Origin: Orobanche coerulescens
Lineage: Eukaryota > Streptophyta > Magnoliopsida > Lamiales > Orobanchaceae
Assembly (NCBI GenBank): GCA_033398695.1
Contig: JAWKAU010000040.1
Coordinates: forward strand, 372,001 to 436,000
Reading direction: 5' to 3'
Length of the DNA: 64,000 bases
A program made the position numbers and the translations under genes. Under the pieces are notes generated by a model. It did not search any database. It was not told where the DNA came from and was given only the letters and a program-made list of their open reading frames with translations. Each line of letters begins with the position of its first letter. Position 1 is the stretch's first letter. Shown here piece after piece: positions 10,854 to 20,145 of this stretch.

Positions 10854-11151
10854 ACGCCTTTCAATGTTAGCTCTTGCTTTCTCATGGAGTTGCTTAACTA
10901 GCTCGGCTTTCTTCTTGCCATCTGTACTATTTCATTTAGTCACAGTCAAAGGCACAAGATCAAGTGGGGTCAAAGGATTAAATCCACAAACAATCTCAAA
11001 AGGAGAAAATTGAGAAGCAGAATGCACTGTTCGATTATAAGCAAACTCAACATGCGGCAAACATTCTTCCCAAGTTATAAAGTTTATTTTGATTATAACC
11101 CTTAACAATGTAGAAAGAGTTATATTTACTACTTCAGTTTGCCCATCAGTT
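10854..11151 (-). pseudogene. Element C integrase C-terminal segment
   Basis: The minus strand encodes the region between the integrase core and the C-terminal domain ([20 protein letters not shown], KKAELVKQLHEKARANIERR-like), closest to element K in this window. Element A cuts it at 10853 and the CACTA element cuts it at 11151, inside the HPQTDGQTE motif. Confidence 0.85.
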
Positions 11152-11167
11152 CACTACACCATATATG
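11152..11167 (+). repeat. CACTA 5' terminal inverted repeat
   Basis: CACTACACCATATATG, a perfect 16-bp inverted copy of 16679-16694. It is preceded by the target duplication GTT. Confidence 0.95.
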
Positions 11168-11175
11168 AGCTTCCA

Positions 11176-11313
11176 CGACACTTTTTTCAATGTTACCAGC
11201 AAAAGTGTTTCCTTACATGTCTTAAAATTGATCTAAGGCAATACTCTTTTTTGGCATTACCATTGATATCTATCAGTGTTACCATAGATATGAACCAATA
11301 TCTATGGTAACAC
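11176..11313. repeat. CACTA 5' subterminal repeats with a 16-bp perfect inverted repeat
   Basis: Contains several copies of the AAAGTGTT / GTTACC motif in both orientations. The last 38 bases are a perfect inverted repeat: GTGTTACCATAGATAT at 11276-11291 and its complement at 11298-11313, six bases apart. Subterminal motifs of CACTA elements are binding sites for the TNPA-type protein in known families. Confidence 0.7.
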
Positions 11314-12336
11314 TAGAATGGGTGTCGCCGTTGATCATTAAAAAAATTGTTACTAAAAAAAAACAAATATGCTGGTCGAAGTAAAAAAACAAAAAAATGT
11401 AGGTGGGCTTCATGAGCGGGTCAAAAATTGTGCAAAATCTGATCAAAAACACTTTATTATTGATTGTCAACTCCCACTACACTCAATCTCAAGTAGTGCC
11501 AGATGCTGATGAAATAGAAAAACGCTCTGCGTCCATGAAATTCCAACACCAACCAAGCTAGCAGTAGAGTGAAGATCATCAAAAAATCCCCCCTCTCTCT
11601 CTCTCCAAAAATCGCGATAAACTACGGCTGTTTTATTGAGCAATTCGGTTCTTCAGTGGTCTATTAGGGTTCTTCACGATCTCTACGGATTCTTCATGAG
11701 TAAAAAAAACTACATCTATTAGGGTTCTTCACGATCTCTACGGATTCTTCATGAGTATACATGGGTCTCTACTCAGCCATTAGCAATTAGGGATTCTATA
11801 CAAGCAATTAGGGCTTACGGGTTTCAATTGGGGCTTCCGCTCACGGGTATAAACCCTATTCTTATAGTTTTTGTACATAGCTTCCACTCACGGGCATAAA
11901 CCCTATTCTTATATTTTTTGTATATGGGTTTCAATTTGGATATGGTTTTTAGTATTTATACGGGTTCCAATTGGGATTTTTATGTTTCTGAATTGCATGC
12001 ATAGTTTGAGAGCGAGATACATAGTTATCTAGATATAGTTGTTTTGAGTATTGCTAATTTGAGAGAGAGATACATAGTTATATGGATATAGTTTTTTTGG
12101 TTTTGCTAATTTTTTGTTTGTTTAATTTTTATGTGGAATATGTGTAATTTTGTGTAATATATGGAATATGTGTAATTTTGTGTAATATGTGGAATATGTG
12201 TAATTTTGTGTAATTTTAAGCTGAGTAATTTTATGTAATTTTGATAAGGAATATCACTCCTTAGTAACTGTTCTTTTCTTTTTGCTTTTTGTTGTGGATT
12301 TCTTATTGATAATTTGCATTTGGTATTGTCCGGATT
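11314..12336. other. Pack-CACTA interior left part; leader-like sequence with two tandem duplications
   Basis: No coding region recognised. A pyrimidine tract (CCCCCCTCTCTCTCTCTCC, about 11588-11606) and AT-rich sequence look like a plant promoter or 5' UTR. A 42-bp segment at 11661-11702 is repeated exactly at 11716-11757. A segment of about 43 bp at 11833-11875 is repeated with a few changes at 11880-11922. Short GTGTAATTTTGTGTAAT repeats lie at about 12130-12220. Confidence 0.6.
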
Positions 12337-13145
12337 GTTGGCGGAGCTGGCGATATTAAACTTACGAAGGATGGCAACACACTTTTGAAAGAGATGGTGG
12401 GTTCTTCATTTTTCTTCTTCTTTTGACTGTGTACCAGAAAATGTTGTATAGTGAATCCAGGCTCTTGGTTTACCGGGTCTTATCATTGATGATTACTGGC
12501 ATCTGCATCGTCCTTGTCATCGTTTTTGACATTCATCATTCTTTCTGGTTTATTGTTGAGCAAGAGGCAGCTTTATGACTGTTGAGATTTGAGTCTTTTA
12601 AATGAAAACTTTGTCCGAGGGCATATTTTCTTACAAGATTCTAGTTGTTTTCTAAGTTTGTGCTCGGTTGAATTTCTGGACTGCATTGACACATCAGGAT
12701 GCATATTTTATCTAGTAGTATTAACTATTAAAGAGGAGTTGTAATTGACTTAGATAAGTGGTGATGCAAAGGAAACAAGAGGTTCTTATATTATGGAATT
12801 GAACCCTGGATTCTTTTTATTTTTATTCTTTTGCAAAGGGTCTTGGATGCTGGTAGGTGATTCAAATCAACCTCAAGATGGAACAATTTCTTCAATGTTA
12901 TGTCAAGTGGTTTTCTATATATTCTTGTGTGAATATCTATTCATCATTAGAGTGATTCTCGAGATTCAGTTTTAACATGAAATTGAGCACAAGTTTTACT
13001 TGCTTATAAGACAAGGATGTTATATATCTTCATTCTCATTTTTTTTGATGATAACAGCAAATTCAAAGTCCTACAGACATACTGATTGCTAGGGCTGCTG
13101 TTGCTGAAGATGATACTAGTGGAGATGGTACTACTTCTACTGTCA
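12337..13145 (+). pseudogene. CCT6: Captured fragment of CCT6 (TCP-1 chaperonin zeta subunit), two exons
   Basis: CCT6 is one of eight subunits of the cytosolic TRiC/CCT chaperonin, which folds actin and tubulin. Exon one (12337-12396) encodes VGGAGDIKLTKDGNTLLKEM and ends at a GTGGGT donor. Exon two (13058 to about 13145) follows an AACAG acceptor and encodes QIQSPTDILIARAAVAEDD then SGDGTTSTV, which holds the ATP-binding GDGTT motif of group II chaperonins. The junction keeps phase 0. Together these are only about 50 of some 535 residues. The match stops abruptly after GTTSTV, where the capture breakpoint probably lies. Confidence 0.87.
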
Positions 13146-13756
13146 TCACTCTTATGGTGCCACTTCTACTGTGTGCCTTGTGTGTGGTTGAATTTAGTGG
13201 GGTCATTTTCTTGGCCTTTAAATAAGCAGTAGGAGGAAAAGAGTGAAAAATACATTTACTGCGTATATGTACATATTTCATTGCAGTGTAGGGGAAAAGG
13301 GCCAATTACCAGTAATAAGTAAGGAAAATATAGTAGTATATATATGCTCTATTCTCTATGAACAATCTTTTTTTGTTCAAACTTCTCCTTCTCATTGCCA
13401 TCCCACATTTCTCCAAAAGTTGAATTCCTCTATTGATAATATCAAAAGTGACATTTCAATGAAAGTTTAATTTTGTAAGCCCCAAATTCTTTCCCTCTTT
13501 CTTTTTTTTTTCTTTTTTTCTTTTAGGGTCAAAAAGTTGCAAGATATTGTACCTTCAGATAGACAGGACAGTGTCTCTCTGATCTCTATTGTGTTGTGTT
13601 TGTTTGATCTCTAATATACAGTGAAAGAAAAAAAAAATGTACTACGTACAAACAAACCATTTATTTAATGTTAGCTCTTTTTACCAAAACAATGAAATAA
13701 ATAAAAAAACTGAGCACCTTGTCTGCTTTGTATATATGTCTGGCTAATTATAATAG

Positions 13757-14130
13757 CACCAGAAAGAGAAGGAAGCGGCAAAAATGAAACTGAGAATAGT
13801 GTGGAGCCAAACAGGATATGGAGCGACAAGTGCTCAAAATCGGACATAGTTATCAGCCAGGGACCCACCGGGCCTCTGCCCAACCGGATACCTACTTAGA
13901 CGGTCGAAATCATGAACGTTTGTGTCTCCGGCTGCGACATCTCGGCCATCCACCTCACGTGCGGCTGGTTCAGCTCGGCTTGCCTGGTCAACCCCCGCGT
14001 ATTCAAGCGGCTCGGCTTCAACGACTGTCTCGTTAACCAACACAAACCGCTGGCTAATGGCAGAACGCTGTCATTTCAATATGCCAACACCTACGCCTAC
14101 TCCCTCTCCGTCTCCTCCATCACCTGCTGA
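13757..14130 (+). pseudogene. TPD1: Captured fragment of a TPD1-like (TAPETUM DETERMINANT1 family) gene with an in-frame stop
   Basis: TPD1-family proteins are small secreted Cys-rich ligands; Arabidopsis TPD1 binds the EMS1 receptor kinase to specify the anther tapetum. The frame from about 13798 reads EPNRIWSDKCSKSDIVISQG, then PLPNRIPT, then a TAG at 13897-13899 where the family has a Tyr codon. It continues as [40 protein letters not shown] and DCLVN, ending SVSSITC and TGA at 14128-14130. Family Cys positions are kept. An acceptor-like ATAATAG sits at 13751-13757. The signal-peptide exon is absent. The block is GC-richer than its surroundings. Confidence 0.85.
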
Positions 14131-14456
14131 CCGATCCACACGCGCTAGTTTCTACCGATCGAGTAATTAATAGCATTTCATATCTCAGATTTAGATTATG
14201 GCTATTAAATGATCATATCTATCTTGTATTTACCAAATACTTCCTACAACTATTAGGTAAATGGGAATAAAGTGCTCATAAATTCCTGTCCTAAAGTCTA
14301 TTAAATGTTCCTTCTTCGAATTATGATTTTAAAATGTGAAGAGGTCTCGGAATTCAACTTCTGAAAAATTTCAAATTTCCTGATGGGCGTGGAATAATAA
14401 ACTCATTTAGCTAATTATCTGACTTCTTCTTCTTCTTATGTTCATGAATTTGGCAG

Positions 14457-15640
14457 TGTCAATCCTTTTAGACTTATTGGAGTTGGTTTGACGGTGTGGA
14501 CCCTTGCAGTTGTATTTTGTGGATTTTCATTTAACTTTTGGTCCATTGCTATCAGTCGCATGTAAGTAAAAATACCTGAAATGGAAACAAATTTACGAAG
14601 CAGTTTTTTAATGCTCTTTCTTAAATGTTTCTTTTATGCAGGCTAGTGGGCGTTGGGGAGGCTTCGTTTATAAGCCTGGATGCTCCATTCATTGATGACA
14701 ATGCCCCCGTTACTCAGGTCTTGTGTTCTTTTCTGAAGTCTCATACACACGAGATAATTAAATAGTTTAGTATCCATGCTATGGAGTCTTGTCAAATCCT
14801 TATTATTTTTTTGTTGCTAGATGAAATGTGCTGTTGTTGATCATTTCGCTGTTAAATCACTTAAGGCAGTTTTTGCCATTGAAGCACTATGAAGAAAATC
14901 GGCCTTGTCATGAGTTTATAACTGGCTTGAGTTTTAGTGCTTTGTGCTTTTTGTTGAAAGAAAGAAAACACGGAGTAGCATTTTTTTTCTTTTGGTGTTC
15001 TTATCAAGAAAGTAGTACATTCAGTGTTATTTATGAAGAAGATATATGTTATTCCAATTTTCAATATTATATATTGTCCTATTTAAATAATGGAATTTGG
15101 GTTTTAAAAGAAAAGGCATGGTATTTGGCAACTTCATGGGTATTGTACTCGGCTCATCTACTTTTACCGGATATTTTTTTTTCATTCTGCATTTTAAGTT
15201 TTGTATGTTGACATTTTTTTTCTCCATATAACAGAGGACAGCATGGCTGGGAGCATTCTACATGTGTATACCAACTGGTATTGCCGTTGGATATGTTTAT
15301 GGTGGAGTAGTACGTTTCCATTACCCATGTTCAGTGTTATTGTTCTCTCTTAATTATCTTTGTATATTTCTTGTTATGATTTTTTTTTGGTGCTTGTTTT
15401 ATAGATGGGTCAATTTGGTTGGCGTTGGGCATTCGGGGTGGAGGCACTATTGATGCTCCCATTTGCTGTTTTAGGCTTTGTGACGAAACCGTTGCAGTTG
15501 AAAGGTCAGTAGACTCAGTGCTAGGCAGACATAATGCTTTTGATTTCATTTTTATTGATCAACCATTTGTTAATATGCTTGCTTGTTTTCATTCAGGGTT
15601 CGGTTCGGTTGGATCTAAAATGACTGACAGGCTTGGTTAA
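14457..15640 (+). pseudogene. SPNS: Captured fragment of a spinster-like (SPNS) major facilitator transporter gene, five exon pieces
   Basis: Plant spinster homologues are predicted sphingolipid transporters with about 12 membrane segments. Pieces: 14457-14561 (NPFRLIGVGLTVWTL, FWSIAISR), 14642-14717 (LVGVGEASFISLDAPFIDDN), 15235-15309 (TAWLGAFYMCIPTGIAVGYV), 15405-15504 (MGQFGWRWAFGVEALLMLPF, AVLGFVTKPLQLK), 15597-15640 (GFGSVGSKMTDRLG then TAA). Splice sites are plausible: GTAAGT, GTACGT and GTCAGT donors; ATGCAG, AACAG, TATAG and TTCAG acceptors. Joined phases stay open across four introns. The GTCTTG donor at 14718 is weak. Upstream and downstream exons are missing. Confidence 0.85.
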
Positions 15641-16219
15641 ACAGTTTTTCGTAGTCTCCTCAAAACAATTTCCTTCATATCTAGACATCTGGTATATGGT
15701 TCTAGAGGTCGATCTCCTTAACTTTTTTCGTCCTAATTTCTAATTTACTATATAACATGAACTATTAATCTTACACTAAAGCTATATTTTATGTACTTTG
15801 GTGTTGTGCTGCTAATAATATCTATAATAAATCTTTAAGATACATAACCGGATCCTCAATTTATCTGAATTGTCAATGTAATTGACTTGACTTTCTTTTT
15901 GTTTTTTCTTGTCCAAGGGGATTGTACTCAGGGGGAGTGCTCAGATGAGAAAGTTTAAAGCATCATGTCACTTGTGCTTATGGCAAGTTTGATTCTTTAA
16001 AAATGGGGATACGGGAAGGAAAGGGAGCGCTGGAATTTGTTTGGGGCAAAGATACAGAGATTTGTGAATCCAAATCACTTTTTTTTTCAGATTTTCGATG
16101 GTTTTAAATATTAAGTTAGCTTTTGTATGGTTTGTTTATGTTGATTGATGATAATGTCATGGATTATTGGGATGGCTTTAAGAGCCTTTATTTTTTTTTG
16201 TGAAACTGTTTGACAGTTT
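15641..16219. other. Pack-CACTA interior right part, no gene recognised
   Basis: AT-rich sequence after the spinster-like fragment. I see no further exon or transposase motif. It may be intron or 3' flank carried along with the last capture, or an old internal part of the transposon. Confidence 0.5.
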
Positions 16220-16694
16220 ATTTATGAAATGAAAAGTCCTTTTAGTATCTTGTGTTGTCGTTAGCTTAGAATGTGTTAGTAAACAGGTGTGTATATATGT
16301 TGCCATAGATTCAAAAGTGTTAATCTTTGTGTGTTGGCAGAAGTTAGAACTGTTCATATATAAGTGTAGCCATAGTGTTAGCATAGGTGTAAAGCTACAC
16401 AAACTTTTGTGTCACTAAATATATAAAAGTGTGGCCTTAAGTCTACAGCAACACAAAATTTAGTGTAGGCACAGACAACAAAAGTGTTGGTATAGGGGTC
16501 TATTGTTACACTTTTTTCACGTTACCAAAAACAAAAAAGTGTTACCTTAGACCCCGATGGTTGCGGCTGTTTTTGTAACACCTTCATATTTGGTGGAAGT
16601 GTAGCCGTAGCCTGTTTTTTTGCCTTCAACAACACTTTTTGGACTTTTGAACACAAATTTTCAGGTGTTGCTGAAACCCATATATGGTGTAGTG
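16220..16694. repeat. CACTA 3' subterminal repeats and 3' terminal inverted repeat
   Basis: At least eight copies of an AAAGTGTTRNC / AAAGTGTGGCC motif lie between about 16310 and 16660, some inverted. The terminal 16 bases (16679-16694) are the exact complement of 11152-11167. GTT follows as the target duplication. Confidence 0.88.
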
Positions 16695-17426
16695 GTTTGT
16701 GGGTGACAAGTGGCAGAAAATAGAAGCTTTGTGCCTAATTTAGCCCATAAGGTAATCCAAAAATAACTTAGGAACTTAGCATCACGATCAGAAACTATAG
16801 TCCTAGGCATTCCATGTAAACGAACGATCTCTCTAAAGAAAAGATTAGCCACGTGAGATGCATCATCAGTTTTGTGACAAGATATGAAATGTACCATTTT
16901 ACCACAACAAATATAGAATCCCTCCCATACCGGTTTCTAGGCAATCCCATCACGAAATCCATCGATATATCAGTCCAAGGAGTATTAGGAATGGGTAGTG
17001 GGGTATACAAACCGTGGAGCTGAACTCGACTTTTAGCCATTTTACATGTGATACAGCGACCACAAATATGAATGACATCTCGTTTCATACCCGGCCAGTA
17101 GAAATGTTCTTGCAAAACAGACAAGGTTTTATCAATGCCAAAATGACCCATGAACCCTCCCCCATGCGATTCGAGCAGCAACAATTAACGTATAGAGCTA
17201 GCGGGTATGCAATTTATATTCCCTAAACAGAAAACCATCGCTCTTTTAGAACTTATCACCCCAGACTTCTCACAAGTAACTAAAATTTCATCAAAATCAA
17301 TGTCTTTCTCGTACATATTTTTAATCAATTCAAAACTAAGTATTTTCGAATCTAAAGCAGTCAGGAAGGTATACATGCGAGATAAAGCATCAGCAATGAC
17401 GTTCTCTTTTCCCTATTTGTACTTGA
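16695..17426 (-). pseudogene. Element C integrase zinc domain, catalytic core and end of RNase H
   Basis: Reading leftward from 17426: RNase H end (GKENVIADALSR-like, then TALDSKILSFELIKNMYEKD), integrase HHCC domain ([26 protein letters not shown]), core with first Asp ([17 protein letters not shown]) and second Asp ([11 protein letters not shown]). A frame change near 16890 and degenerate bases around 17180 interrupt it. Element E cuts it on the right at 17426 and the CACTA element cuts it on the left. Confidence 0.88.
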
Positions 17427-17544
17427 TGATACGGAATCAATTAATACGAATGAAGAAGACGAAGTAAGGATCGACGTAAATGACCTTACAACACGCCATG
17501 CACGGACTACTACGTATTTAGGCGAGAAAACAGACATAAGACGT

Positions 17545-17945
17545 GGAGTCTCGGTCTCGGCCGTGTCATGCTATGCCGGAAGGTCGACATCCAGTGCGTG
17601 CCGAACTCGGCCGTGTCGTCCGACACAACCCGTGTCGAGATGTACCGGATAAGCCAAACCGACTGCCAACAGGACTCGACCGTGTCCCTAGACACAGCCG
17701 AGTCGAACTCTTCCGGATAAGCCAAACTGACTGGCCAGCCGCCCGACCGTGTGCCACGACACGGTCGAGTCAATGCCGAACGTCCTTGTTGCGCCGCGCG
17801 GTCGAGTCACTGTCGGACGTCCTTGTCGCGCCGCGACCGTGTCAAGCGGACACGGTCGAGTCACTGCCGAACGTCATTATTGCGCCGCGTCCGTGCCGAG
17901 CGTCCTTGTCGCGCCGCAGCCGTGTCAAGCGACACGGCCCGTGTC
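17545..17945. repeat. GC-rich inverted-repeat cassette in LTR E
   Basis: Composed of CGACCGTGTC...GACACGGTCG units. Examples: 17744-17767; 17834-17858; and 17919-17938 (GCCGTGTC-AAGC-GACACGGC). The block is far more GC- and CpG-rich than the rest of the LTR. A related cassette is in LTR E right (about 25866-26240) and both LTRs of F. Long reading frames here are by-products of the composition. Confidence 0.75.
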
Positions 17946-18274
17946 CTGCCGGCAGATTACTCTTTTTTATAGCTTTTTTTGTGTGTTTGTCGTTTCTTTG
18001 TTTTTTACTCATTTTAGGGATTGTGTTTCCCCTAAAATTATGATTGTTGTTCCTTTTATATTTTATTTTTGATTTGTTTTGATTATTCAAAGATTTTATA
18101 AATCTTTGAATTGTTTTTCTTTTATTATGGGAAGACTTGAAGTTTCCTATATATAGACTTGTGTAAGCATTGTATATTGAAGAAATAAGATTACACTTTG
18201 TGTTCTTCTTGGTGAATGCTTTTCATCGAAACTTGATTTTTATTCGACGCGTTTTCGAGTATTAATCCGATTAA

Positions 18275-18331
18275 TTCTCAATAGGTCTTGAGAAGAAATC
18301 ACCTTATCAAACTATAGGTCTAGTTTGATAA
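18275..18331 (+). promoter_or_regulatory. Tandem leader hairpins, LTR E 5'
   Basis: Hairpin 1 (18275-18294) has a perfect 7-bp stem TTCTCAA/TTGAGAA around TAGGTC. Hairpin 2 (18304-18331) has a perfect 9-bp stem TTATCAAAC/GTTTGATAA around TATAGGTCTA. The stem sequence differs from that of the other families, while the loop is the same. Confidence 0.65.
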
Positions 18332-18490
18332 TCATCATCACATTGTTCTTACTTACACGACCGAATTGCCCTACTTTCGGTTATTTTCTTACGAGTGTTA
18401 CACATATTCGAGTGTTGTGAGGATCAACAATATTTCCGCTGCATTACATGCGAGTTTACGTCCATTTTTATACGTAATTCGTATCATTAG

Positions 18491-18502
18491 TGGTATCGGA
18501 GA
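18491..18502 (+). promoter_or_regulatory. Element E primer binding site
   Basis: TGGTATCGGAGA begins four bases after the LTR end. It resembles the initiator tRNA-Met site but has G at position 8 where A is usual. Confidence 0.8.
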
Positions 18503-18567
18503 CCAATGCTATTTCCATGGCGATTTTATTAAAGATTTCTTGTTCAAAACCATCTCTTGAATCTTGT

Positions 18568-19077
18568 TATGGATTTCTATGATCCCGATTTCTTGATAAA
18601 ACTCCGTGACGCAATAAGCAATCTACCGGAGCCACGTATGCAAGCAAGACGCGGGGATGACGCACGTCAAATACACCATGCGGACGAGTTTAAAGTAAAC
18701 GAACTCCCGGAGTTCGTTGGAGGTACTGATCCCAAAGCTTATTTGTAGTGGGAATGGAAGATTGAGCGCATGTTCGAATTCAAAGACCTTAACGACGAGA
18801 AACGTTGCAAATATGCAATTCTCAAGTTAGGGAAGGGTGCTTCTCTTTGGTTTGAAGGAGTGAAGACATGAAGAGCTCGGGCGAGAAATGCAAAAATCCG
18901 TTCGTGGGATTCTTTAAAAAGAAAACTTCGTAAGAGGTATGTACCAACATCACACCGGTTAACCTTATACTGGAAGATTGCCGACTTCATACAAAGCAAA
19001 CTAAGTGTCGGTGAATATATTAAAGAGTTCGAAAGTTTGGTCTTGATGGGAGAACTAGAAGAAAACGAAGAGCAAAA
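18568..19077 (+). pseudogene. Element E Gag, N-terminal part
   Basis: The ATG at 18568 starts MDFYDPDFLIKLRDAISNLP. The Gag domain follows with ELPEFVGGTDPKAYL, KCKYAILKLGKGASLWFEGV and SVGEYIKEFESLVLMGELEE-like segments. Stops at 18746-18748 (TAG where the family has Glu) and 18870 (TGA where the family has Arg, a C-to-T change) disable it. Element F interrupts Gag at 19077; the frame resumes at 22600. Confidence 0.88.
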
Positions 19078-20145
19078 TGATACGAATTCGCCCGGAGAAG
19101 TGGATACGTATCGGTCAGAGTAAATGTGAGTGTATGATAGCGGACGGCTTTTATGAATATGATAATTCGAGTGTATGAATATGGATGAAATATCGGATAA
19201 AGTAACAATATCGATCAAGAAGACTTGAACGATCAAGAACAATAATAAGGATTTATCGAATTAGACCTATAATTCGTTAAGATGATTTCTTCTCAAGACC
19301 TATTGAGAATCAATCGGATTAATACTCGAAAACGCGTCGAATAAAAATCAAGTTTCGGTAAAAATTATTTATCAAGGATAGAAATACAAAGTGTATTCTT
19401 TCACAACATTCAAATTCATTCATTATACAAGATGAACCAAGTCTACTTATAGGAGGGTAGTCTCTTACAACTAAGGAATCAAAAATAACAAGATCACATG
19501 ATCTTAGAAATGAAAAACAATAATCAAGATAAAAAATAAGATTACAAGGAATCAAATACTAGGGGTGGGGATCACACACATGAACATGATTATAAGCCAT
19601 CCCATCATGTGAGGAAAAGGGAGACGAATTAATACACAAAGTGTATAAAATAAAGGAGACTGCCGGCTGGACACGGGCTGTGTCGCTTGACACGGCCGCG
19701 GCGCGACAAGAACGGTCGGCAGGACTCGACCGTGTTCGACTGACACGGTCGCGGCGCATTGCGGACGGATGCAGCAGGACTAGACCGTGTTCGGATGACA
19801 CGGTCGGGTTGGTCGGCAGGCGTTCCGGCATTTCTGGATGAGTAAGACTCGACCGTGTCGTCCGATACGGTCGGGTTCGGCTGACAGTGACGTTGGCATT
19901 TCCAGACGAGCACGGCACGGGCCGTGTCGGACGACACGGCCGAGTTCGGTCAACAGTGCTCGGCATTTTCCGGCAGGGTGACATTTTCCGGCACGTTGTG
20001 ACATTTTCCGGCAGGTTGTGTCATTTTCCGGCTTGTGTCCGTTTTATCGCCTAAAAATATCGTCGTACGTGCATGACGCATTGTAAGGCCATTTACGTCG
20101 ATCCTTGCTTCGTTTTGTTTATTCGGACTAGTCAATTCCGTATCA
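19078..20145 (-). repeat. Element F 3' LTR
   Basis: A 1068-bp LTR. Leader hairpin 2 at 19252-19281 has arms TTTATCGAAT and ATTCGTTAAG around the shared loop, with one mismatch. The GC-rich cassette is at about 19670-19935. It starts on the minus strand TGATACGGAATT. Confidence 0.93.

Larger units (their letters stand above)
11152..16694. mobile_element. Pack-CACTA: non-autonomous CACTA (En/Spm) transposon carrying three host-gene fragments
   Basis: It starts CACTACACCATATATG and ends with the exact reverse complement. The 3-bp duplication GTT flanks it at 11149-11151 and 16695-16697. If the element and one GTT are ignored, the integrase motif of C reads through, which fixes the insertion point independently. 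Subterminal regions carry repeated AAAAGTGTTACC-type motifs, as is usual for CACTA ends. Inside are plus-strand exon-intron pieces of CCT6, a TPD1-like gene and a spinster-like gene. I see no transposase (TNPD/TNPA) reading frame, so it must have moved with help in trans. Confidence 0.93.
17427..18486 (+). repeat. Element E 5' LTR
   Basis: A 1060-bp LTR. The U3 start repeats the pol tail coding ([20 protein letters not shown]). A GC-rich cassette fills about 17545-17945. A TATA box (TATATATA, 18148-18155) is followed by the leader hairpins at 18275-18331. It ends ATTCGTATCA. Confidence 0.95.

Noticed and set aside
10606..10870. Short frames over the private insert of LTR A
   Set aside because: Overlapping frames on both strands in a repetitive insert; no recognised domain.
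14828..15211. 127-codon open frame between spinster exon pieces
   Set aside because: Lies in an AT-rich intron between well-supported splice sites; no family resemblance.
12337..15640. An ordinary host gene locus containing CCT6, TPD1 and spinster genes
   Set aside because: Each is a small part of its gene, they are packed in 3.3 kb, and the block is enclosed by CACTA ends with a GTT duplication inside a retrotransposon.
17543..18043. Open frames of 100-166 codons in the GC-rich parts of LTR E (and 19559-19984, 22013-22802, 25875-26263)
   Set aside because: Arg/Ser/Pro-rich translations present in several frames and both strands at once; explained by the GC-rich repeat composition. Only the short pol tail at the LTR start has support.
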